A stretch of 17,326 nucleotides of DNA from CAYMDS01 sp964576705 (GTDB taxonomy: Bacteria > Patescibacteriota > Microgenomatia > Levybacterales > UBA12049): contig CAZNVI010000023.1 of assembly GCA_964576705.1 (NCBI GenBank), positions 1-17,326 on the forward strand, in the 5' to 3' direction. Positions 12,352-17,326 of the stretch are shown in pieces. Position numbers and translations under genes: made by a program. The notes beneath the pieces are model-generated. The model saw only the letters and a program-made list of their open reading frames with translations, made no database searches and was not told the origin of the DNA. Within the stretch, counting starts at the first letter, position 1; each line of letters begins with the position of its first letter.

Positions 12352-12543
12352 CAAAAAATGGATCCAGTCATGAAATACATCAAAGTTGACTTCATGACCC
12401 TGAAGTGAACAAAGCTCTACTTCACGGGCTCGGGAAATTGTCCGCTAATTTCGACTAAATCGGAAAAGATTAACGGATGTAAAGTTTTCTGGATCTAACA
12501 GTGGCGGCTCCTCCACCGACTTTCACGGTGATTGCCTTTACAT
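12319..12543 (-). promoter_or_regulatory. Cobalamin riboswitch 1, upstream of the adenosyltransferase
   Basis: The RNA starts with a closing stem ATGTAAAG/CTTTACAT (12536-12543 with 12477-12484). It encloses GGCAATCA, a CACCG/CGGTG stem with GTGAAAGTC, the signature GCCGCCACTGT and the B12-box-like AGATCCAGAAAAC. The hairpin present between signature and B12 box in riboswitch 2 is missing, so this is a compact variant. Three more hairpins follow: 12442-12476, 12398-12428 and 12367-12398. Then comes a terminator-like hairpin. GATCCAG of the aptamer (12489-12495) is complementary to CTGGATC (12361-12367), which can instead pair with the terminator's first arm, a plausible switching helix. Confidence 0.85.
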
Positions 12544-12547
12544 TTTT

Positions 12548-12576
12548 ATATTAATAAATTACTAGTGTTTTTACAA
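12548..12576 (-). promoter_or_regulatory. Promoter of the adenosyltransferase riboswitch transcript
   Basis: Minus-strand TTGTAA (12571-12576), 17 bp, TAATAT (12548-12553). The predicted start near 12541 coincides with the first strand of the aptamer's closing stem, so the RNA begins with the riboswitch. Confidence 0.65.
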
Positions 12577-12590
12577 CCCCCAAAACACTA
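12563..12590. promoter_or_regulatory. NrdR-like half-site pair at the adenosyltransferase promoter
   Basis: TAGTGT (12563-12568) and ACACTA (12585-12590) are spaced by 16 bp and overlap the -35 box and spacer. They are the inner halves of two 16-bp NrdR boxes whose centres would lie 32 bp apart, the same geometry as at the nrdR promoter. The 9-bp inverted repeat TAGTGTTTT/AAAACACTA could alternatively be a weak terminator of the reductase transcript, but no T-run follows. Confidence 0.5.
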
Positions 12591-12658
12591 TGGTTAACAA
12601 ATGTCTATCGTTAAAGTTCGGAATAATTCGGAGTAGGTACATCTGTAGAAATTCGCAT

Positions 12659-15142
12659 CTAGCATTCACTATATCCACAGCTATAGCACTTTTTGCAGCC
12701 TTCTTCGTAAGCGAATGAGCCTGATCCGCATTCTGGACAAATATCAAAAAGATTAGTTGAAGGGTTACTCGATGGCGGAATAGTAAGTTGCTGTACCGGT
12801 TGAGGCTCAACATCTGCCAGAAGCGGCGCTTGTGCTGAAGAATGGCCATTGGATAAACCATTACCATTAGCAGCGCCATTAGTTTTTACCTCAACCGGTT
12901 CTATGGTTGAAGATACGGGCAGTTTATCTTCAACTCTTCCATTTACTCTAAAATTGGAATGTCTAGCCAAAACTTTAGCTAGCGCATCAGGAACAGAACG
13001 GACTCTGTTCTCACCAAATCCTACACTACGCGCTCCTCCTATTCCCGACAGTTCTGATACTATCTCTCTCATTCTTTCTCTTGCCGGAACCGGACTATGA
13101 ATTCTTAAGACAAATGAGATCATTCGACCTAAAGCATCCACCATCGCCATAAGGTCTGATCCGCTTTTACCGTTATTTAGAAATACTTCAAAAGGCTCAT
13201 CTTTCTCATTGTGATTTATAGTCACATACATTTTTCCGACAGGACTATCAGCTTTATAAGTAGTTCCCATAAGCATCAATGGACGTGGGACACGAGGAGT
13301 TATAGGTGGAATATCTTTAACCTCTTCTTCTTTTTTTGCTTGTGCTGAGCTCGCTTGCCCTGAGTCTGCCGAACGGGTCGAAGCATCATCAACCCTCTCT
13401 AATACTCCCTGGCGTGAACCATCCCGCATATATGTAATTCCTTTCATTCCCATATCGTATGCTGCCATATAGAGTGTTTTTACATCATCTACTGTATGAG
13501 AATTCGGGGCATTTACTGTCTTTGAGATAGACGAGTCGATATATTTTTGGGCGATTGCTTGGACATGTGCATGCTCAAGAGGTGTCAAGTCATTAGCGCT
13601 TACGAAATATTCCGGTCTTTCAGAATTTGGATTTACCTGCATCCATTCTTTATATAATTGATGGTATACCATATCCTGTCCACCAAGCCAAGTTTGCTTG
13701 TAGCTAAATTCATATACAGGCTCTATTCCAGATGATGCTCCGGCAATTACGGATGTTGTACCGGTAGGTGCGACAGTAAGTAACACTGCATTTCTTATAC
13801 CATATTTTTCAATTTTTTCACGAACTGTCCTGGGTAAAGCTTTTATGTTATATCCTTGAAGATATTTCTCGCGATCAAACATCGGGAATGGACCTTTTTC
13901 TTTTGATATATCGGCTGAAGCTTCATATGCGTTATCACGAAGTGCTTTAAACATTTTCTCAATTATCGGAAGAGACTCTTCAGATCCGTATTTTACTTGC
14001 ATTTTTATTAATGCATCGCCTAAGCCCATGATACCAAGCCCGGTACGCCTTATGTCCTTAGCGGATTTTTCATTTTTATCAAAAAAATAAAATGTGGAAT
14101 CTATAACATTATCCATAAACCTCATCGCACTTTTTACGTCTTTTCCGAAATTCTCATAATCAAACTTACCCGCAATGCCTGGAGCATAATCTTTAACATA
14201 AGCTGATAAATTCATCGCACCTAGATTACATACCGCCCATGCCCCTAAAGGTTGCTCCCCGCAGGGATTCGTCGCGATCAGTTGTTCAAAATACCAGGTG
14301 TTGCCTCTTTTATTTGATCTTTCCAGAAAATGAAGTCCTGGTTCGGCTGACCGCCAAGCTGCTGTACAGATAAGATCCCAAAGGTATGATGCTTTTATGG
14401 TTTTTTGGACATTAACCTTTTTTCCAAGCGCTTTCCATTTATGGATATCTCCATCCCAAACTTCATCATATTCAGGATCAGTTAAATCAGGAAAAACCAA
14501 ATCCCAATCCTTATCGTTTTTCACTGCATCCATAAACGCATCGGATATACAAACTGATAAATTAGCGCCGGAAATCTTAGAAAGATCCTGCTTGACTGTA
14601 ATAAATTCCTCAATATCAGGATGCCAATCCCACATCATAAGCATGGTGGCACCCCTCCTGGATCCTCCTTGCTGTACGATATCATGTGTAGCTACAGAAA
14701 ATAACTCAGCCCAATTCACTGCACCTGATGAATTTCCATTCACCTTCTTAACTCTGGCACCCCGCGGTCTTAAAGAAGAAAGATTTAGCCCTACTCCGCC
14801 TGATCTTGCCTGAATTTCGATGAGTTGTCCGAGTGAGTCAAGTATTCCATGACGAGAATCTTTGGGATTGGGGATAACGAAGCAATTGAAATAAGTTACC
14901 TGGTAATCAGTTCCTGCTCCGGAAAGAATGCGACCTCCAGGAACGAATTTGAAATCTTCCATCACGCGGTAAAACTCTTTACGCCAATACGTCCTATCTT
15001 CTTTCTTTTCTACAGCAGCGATACCGCGCGCTACTCTCTTCCATGTTTCTTCAGGTGAAGACTCTACTCTCTTTCCTTCTTTATCTTTAAGAGCATATCT
15101 ATCTAAAAACACTTTCGATCTTAAACCGTCAAGTTGTTGCAT
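12659..15142 (-). CDS. nrdJ: Class II adenosylcobalamin-dependent ribonucleotide reductase
   Basis: The enzyme reduces ribonucleotides to deoxyribonucleotides using adenosylcobalamin as radical source and needs no oxygen. The 827-residue chain has the expected sites: Cys87 in YFNCFVIP and Cys305 in CNLG (reducing pair), the thiyl-radical motif N292-P-C294-G-E296, PTGTTS (459-464), a TSCPD-type domain (about 630-700), a charged linker, and a C-terminal CPECG...CKKCYSCGYSEC zinc-ribbon/redox tail. C294-to-C305 spacing matches class II enzymes. There is no N-terminal ATP-cone, so overall activity control must come from elsewhere. The start is 4 bp after the nrdR stop, indicating translational coupling. 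No intein is present. Confidence 0.95.
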   Translation of the reverse strand: MQQLDGLRSKVFLDRYALKDKEGKRVESSPEETWKRVARGIAAVEKKEDRTYWRKEFYRVMEDFKFVPGGRILSGAGTDYQVTYFNCFVIPNPKDSRHGILDSLGQLIEIQARSGGVGLNLSSLRPRGARVKKVNGNSSGAVNWAELFSVATHDIVQQGGSRRGATMLMMWDWHPDIEEFITVKQDLSKISGANLSVCISDAFMDAVKNDKDWDLVFPDLTDPEYDEVWDGDIHKWKALGKKVNVQKTIKASYLWDLICTAAWRSAEPGLHFLERSNKRGNTWYFEQLIATNPCGEQPLGAWAVCNLGAMNLSAYVKDYAPGIAGKFDYENFGKDVKSAMRFMDNVIDSTFYFFDKNEKSAKDIRRTGLGIMGLGDALIKMQVKYGSEESLPIIEKMFKALRDNAYEASADISKEKGPFPMFDREKYLQGYNIKALPRTVREKIEKYGIRNAVLLTVAPTGTTSVIAGASSGIEPVYEFSYKQTWLGGQDMVYHQLYKEWMQVNPNSERPEYFVSANDLTPLEHAHVQAIAQKYIDSSISKTVNAPNSHTVDDVKTLYMAAYDMGMKGITYMRDGSRQGVLERVDDASTRSADSGQASSAQAKKEEEVKDIPPITPRVPRPLMLMGTTYKADSPVGKMYVTINHNEKDEPFEVFLNNGKSGSDLMAMVDALGRMISFVLRIHSPVPARERMREIVSELSGIGGARSVGFGENRVRSVPDALAKVLARHSNFRVNGRVEDKLPVSSTIEPVEVKTNGAANGNGLSNGHSSAQAPLLADVEPQPVQQLTIPPSSNPSTNLFDICPECGSGSFAYEEGCKKCYSCGYSEC

Positions 15143-15146
15143 AATT

Positions 15147-15638
15147 TTATAAAGTTTTTGCGATTTGCTTGGATAACACTTTACTTTCCGACACCGCTAA
15201 TTCTTTTACTTCTTTCTCGAAGTCTTCCAAATCTACAAAATGCCGAAACACACTTGCGAATCGTATATAAGCTATCTTATCTATCTCTTTAAGTTTCTGG
15301 GCAACTAGTTCTCCTATTTTTATACTTAAGACTTCTACCGAATCAGCGCTTCTTAGTTCACGTTCTATCTCTGTAACTATTTTTTCAATCTGATCTGAAG
15401 TAACTTTTGTCTTTTCACAAGATCTTAATAGTCCAATCTTAAGTTTTTCGCGTGTAAACTGTTCCCTTCTTCCGCTCTTTTTAATTACCGTCAGATAAAC
15501 ACTCTCCACTCTCTCGTAAGTCGTAAATCTTTTCGTACACAAAAGGCAAGTCCTGCGGCGCCTGATAGTGTTCAGGTCTGCACTATCTCTCGTTTCGGAA
15601 ACTATACTTTCTCCATGACCGCAATATGGACAATGCAT
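15147..15638 (-). CDS. nrdR: NrdR transcriptional repressor
   Basis: NrdR represses ribonucleotide reductase genes according to the ATP/dATP state sensed by its ATP-cone. From ATG at 15638 (MHCPYCGHGESIV) the protein has 163 residues, the usual size; a TTG at 15668 would add ten atypical residues. The zinc ribbon is C3/C6 with C31/C34, followed by the RRRRTC basic stretch, and the ATP-cone covers about 48-138 (VIKKSGRREQFTREKLKIGL). The ATG has no good Shine-Dalgarno. It leads the operon with the reductase, and its promoter carries two NrdR-type boxes, so autoregulation is likely. Because the reductase lacks an ATP-cone, NrdR may be the main dNTP feedback. Confidence 0.95.
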   Translation of the reverse strand: MHCPYCGHGESIVSETRDSADLNTIRRRRTCLLCTKRFTTYERVESVYLTVIKKSGRREQFTREKLKIGLLRSCEKTKVTSDQIEKIVTEIERELRSADSVEVLSIKIGELVAQKLKEIDKIAYIRFASVFRHFVDLEDFEKEVKELAVSESKVLSKQIAKTL

Positions 15639-15732
15639 ATGTTTAAAAGATAAAATTTTAAAAATCAAAAATCAAAATTATTATTTTTTAATTCTTATTT
15701 ATATATTTGAGATTTAAGATTTGACTTTTAAT

Positions 15733-15780
15733 CTCCTGTATTTAGTGTCCATAAAAATAATATGGCACTACATAAATATA
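15733..15780. promoter_or_regulatory. Tandem NrdR boxes at the nrdR-nrdJ promoter
   Basis: Box 1 (15733-15748) ends in TTTAGTGT and box 2 (15765-15780) begins GCACTACAT. Each matches one half of the NrdR consensus ACACWATATATWGTGT well. The gap is 16 bp and centres are 32 bp apart, the classic three-turn spacing. Box 2 fills the -35/-10 spacer and box 1 covers the transcription start. Confidence 0.65.
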
Positions 15781-15785
15781 GTCAA
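15757..15785 (-). promoter_or_regulatory. Promoter of the nrdR-nrdJ operon
   Basis: Minus-strand -35 TTGACT (15780-15785), 17-bp spacer, -10 TATTAT (15757-15762). The start near 15750 leaves an AT-rich leader of about 110 nt. A further TATAAT on the same strand (15882-15887) could be a second, weaker promoter. Confidence 0.75.
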
Positions 15786-15917
15786 CTGATCTTTTCCTAA
15801 TCAAAATATATCAAGGAAAAAAACTAGCTTTAATGGAACAAAAAAGGGGAACAATTTTCTTACACTGATTTTTATTTGAACATTATACCGAAACAAAGCA
15901 CATCGTTTAGATTAACA

Positions 15918-16484
15918 TTAAGACTTTAATTTATTCACTTGAGCCTTATATTTCTCTACTCTACTACGTAAATTTTCAAAGCCTGCTTTAAATTCTTTAG
16001 GGGATTTTTTCGTAAGCGTAGATATTACACTGTCGTGTTTGGACACTGATTTCTCTAATCTACTCCGTATGACCCCTGTGTCCATGCCCTGCTTATATGC
16101 GTCATTGGTTTTTAAAAAAGCTTCGTCAAGATAGTTCTCTCCTTTCGAGATTGTTTCTATCGCAAGTTTATATTTTTTACTCTTATCGATAAGATAAATA
16201 CCCGCCTGAAGCCTTTTATCGGCTTGAAGTATGTTGAACTCCGCTTTCTTTAAGGGATCAGTTATCAAAAAACTGACTACCTTATCGCGAAATGTTTTTA
16301 ATGGATATAGTGGATTATCAGGTAACATTCCAGGGTACGGAAGCTGGTACTCGTCAGTATTTTCTAAAATGGCTTCAGCTGAATCACTTGCTCCTTCAAC
16401 CGTTACTGCGACATCACCCTGAGCGAAACTGAATGGTGTAAAAATAAATAAAAGTACTAAGAAAAACAAAAAAAAGCTTTTCAT
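15918..16484 (-). CDS. Exported DUF5667-like protein
   Basis: Starting at 16484 (MKSFFLFFLVLLFIFTPFSFAQG) the protein has 188 residues and a typical Sec signal peptide with likely cleavage after SFA. The start is chosen because a promoter lies immediately upstream and the 14 residues of the longer frame are atypical. The mature part opens with the hallmark LPYPGMLPDNPLYPLKTFRDKV and continues as an Ala/Lys-rich helical region (KKAEFNILQADKRLQAG, ISKGENYLDEAF), as in DUF5667 domains common in Patescibacteria. The family is extracytoplasmic and uncharacterised. No terminator is seen before the nrdR promoter. Confidence 0.8.
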   Translation of the reverse strand: MKSFFLFFLVLLFIFTPFSFAQGDVAVTVEGASDSAEAILENTDEYQLPYPGMLPDNPLYPLKTFRDKVVSFLITDPLKKAEFNILQADKRLQAGIYLIDKSKKYKLAIETISKGENYLDEAFLKTNDAYKQGMDTGVIRSRLEKSVSKHDSVISTLTKKSPKEFKAGFENLRSRVEKYKAQVNKLKS

Positions 16485-16497
16485 TATATACTTGAGT

Positions 16498-16526
16498 AAT
16501 ATACAACTAAAGGCCTGTTTTTGCAA
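16498..16526 (-). promoter_or_regulatory. Promoter of the DUF5667-like gene
   Basis: Minus-strand TTGCAA (16521-16526), 17 bp, TATATT (16498-16503). The start falls about 7 nt before the ATG at 16484, so the leader is very short. Confidence 0.6.
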
Positions 16527-16532
16527 GCGTAT

Positions 16533-17129
16533 CTAGCCTTTTACAAACCCTATATTATCTAAAACAGTATCTACGCCCTCTGACCTACTTAAAAGGTAAG
16601 TATTAATTACCAAATCGTAATACTTTCTATCCCAATAAACCCACTCCGGGTTACTGTTTACATATAACCGAGACCATTTCAATCTATTTTGCCTCTCTCT
16701 TTCTATAATGTTCCTCTTGGCTTCTGCAACCGACACATCCTTTCGATTCACTAATCTATCAATTCTGACATTAACTTGGTCAACTCCTTTATCATCTTCG
16801 CATACAGTTAGAATTTTAAAGACTCCTTTTATCCCCTGTGCATTAAAGCCTGCTAAGTTTGATTGGATCAACTGGTGTGTGTCTTTTTTTAACATTTCTT
16901 TAATTAAACCATCCATCCATAACTCATGCTCATCAGGACGCGCGCTTACATCAACTTCATCGTTATTTTTCAGAGTATTTAAAAAATATTCTTCTGTAAG
17001 CGCACCACCTTCCCAAAATTTCCAGCCTAAAACTTCGCTTAATGACTTTGCCAAAGTAGTCTGCCCGCTAGCTATTCTCCCAGAAACGGTAATATTGCAT
17101 ATATGAAGCAGTTCGATAGGATTATTCAT
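16533..17129 (-). CDS. Cytidylate kinase-like P-loop protein
   Basis: The 198-residue protein resembles the cytidylate kinase-like family (Cytidylate_kin2): an N-terminal strand then P-loop GRIASGQTT (17-25), a FWEGGALTEEYF segment, and the late RIDRLVNRKDVSVAEAKRNIIERERQNRLKWSRLY helix with the Arg cluster and DLVINT strand typical of (d)CMP kinases. At the P-loop lysine position stands Gln23, so catalysis may be altered or lost. It would be expected to phosphorylate a nucleoside monophosphate or a related small molecule, which would suit the nucleotide genes nearby, but that is inference. The start at 17129 has no clear Shine-Dalgarno. Confidence 0.7.
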   Translation of the reverse strand: MNNPIELLHICNITVSGRIASGQTTLAKSLSEVLGWKFWEGGALTEEYFLNTLKNNDEVDVSARPDEHELWMDGLIKEMLKKDTHQLIQSNLAGFNAQGIKGVFKILTVCEDDKGVDQVNVRIDRLVNRKDVSVAEAKRNIIERERQNRLKWSRLYVNSNPEWVYWDRKYYDLVINTYLLSRSEGVDTVLDNIGFVKG

Positions 17130-17326
17130 GAAAGAGATTGGTTTTAATAAAATTTATTTTCTACGATTGTTTTACAAATAGTTGAGAGAAAGAATACTGT
17201 AAAATCTTCATAATAATAACGAATTAGTTTCAAAGAAGTCCTCCAAACATAGACTAATACTAAAACGATGCTAAAGAGCTTTTTTAATATATGTTTATTA
17301 CCTTCTTTTTTGTATCCTTTTTGAGG

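Noticed and set aside
12319..12354. N-terminal extension of the adenosyltransferase
   Set aside because: It encodes the terminator hairpin; the family begins with the conserved YTRTGDKG segment right after 12318.
17144..17233. Possible 29-residue minus-strand gene starting at TTG with GGAGG upstream
   Set aside because: TTG start, very short, no recognisable features; the ribosome-site match alone is too weak.
1..17326. CRISPR array, insertion sequence or prophage
   Set aside because: No regularly spaced direct repeats, transposase or phage structural genes are seen.

Overview
The window looks like part of a small AT-rich bacterial genome of the Candidate Phyla Radiation (Patescibacteria), most likely Microgenomates-like. 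That placement is an inference. It rests on the gene set (a DUF5667-type exported protein, an orphan VirD4/TraG-like ATPase with a proline-rich partner, a B12-dependent ribonucleotide reductase with its own NrdR), on tight gene packing, and on many short or leaderless 5' ends. TGA is used as a stop, so the Gracilibacteria/SR1 glycine code is not in use.

Left part (1-4.3 kb): the start of a truncated minus-strand gene, a CAT-anticodon tRNA with a clear promoter, a GIY-YIG nuclease preceded by nested inverted repeats, a 49-residue single-span membrane protein with a structured leader, an XRE-type regulator, an FtsB/DivIC-like division protein, a tyrosine recombinase, and a P-loop-like protein with a C-terminal OmpR-type winged helix. 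Middle (4.3-7.0 kb): an unknown protein translationally coupled to a full-length transketolase-like enzyme. The end of the enzyme gene runs into an antisense tRNA-Ile(UAU), which has a truncated tRNA copy upstream. Then (7.0-9.9 kb) come a membrane-anchored VirD4/TraG-like ATPase and its proline-rich neighbour.

The right part (10-15.8 kb, all minus strand) is the most interesting. It holds nrdR and a class II (adenosylcobalamin-dependent) ribonucleotide reductase in one operon, a PduO-type cobalamin adenosyltransferase, and a 489-residue protein of unknown function. The adenosyltransferase and the unknown protein each have a cobalamin riboswitch in their leader. In both leaders the last element is a terminator-like hairpin that contains the Shine-Dalgarno sequence and touches the start codon through a U-tract. 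The nrdR-RNR promoter carries a pair of NrdR-type half-sites, TAGTGT-N16-RCACTA, and the same pair with the same spacing sits at the adenosyltransferase promoter. I infer one circuit: NrdR reports nucleotide status and the riboswitches report cobalamin, and together they control B12-dependent dNTP synthesis, cofactor activation, and an undescribed protein that is probably B12-related. The window ends with a DUF5667 exported protein and a cytidylate-kinase-like protein whose P-loop lysine is replaced.
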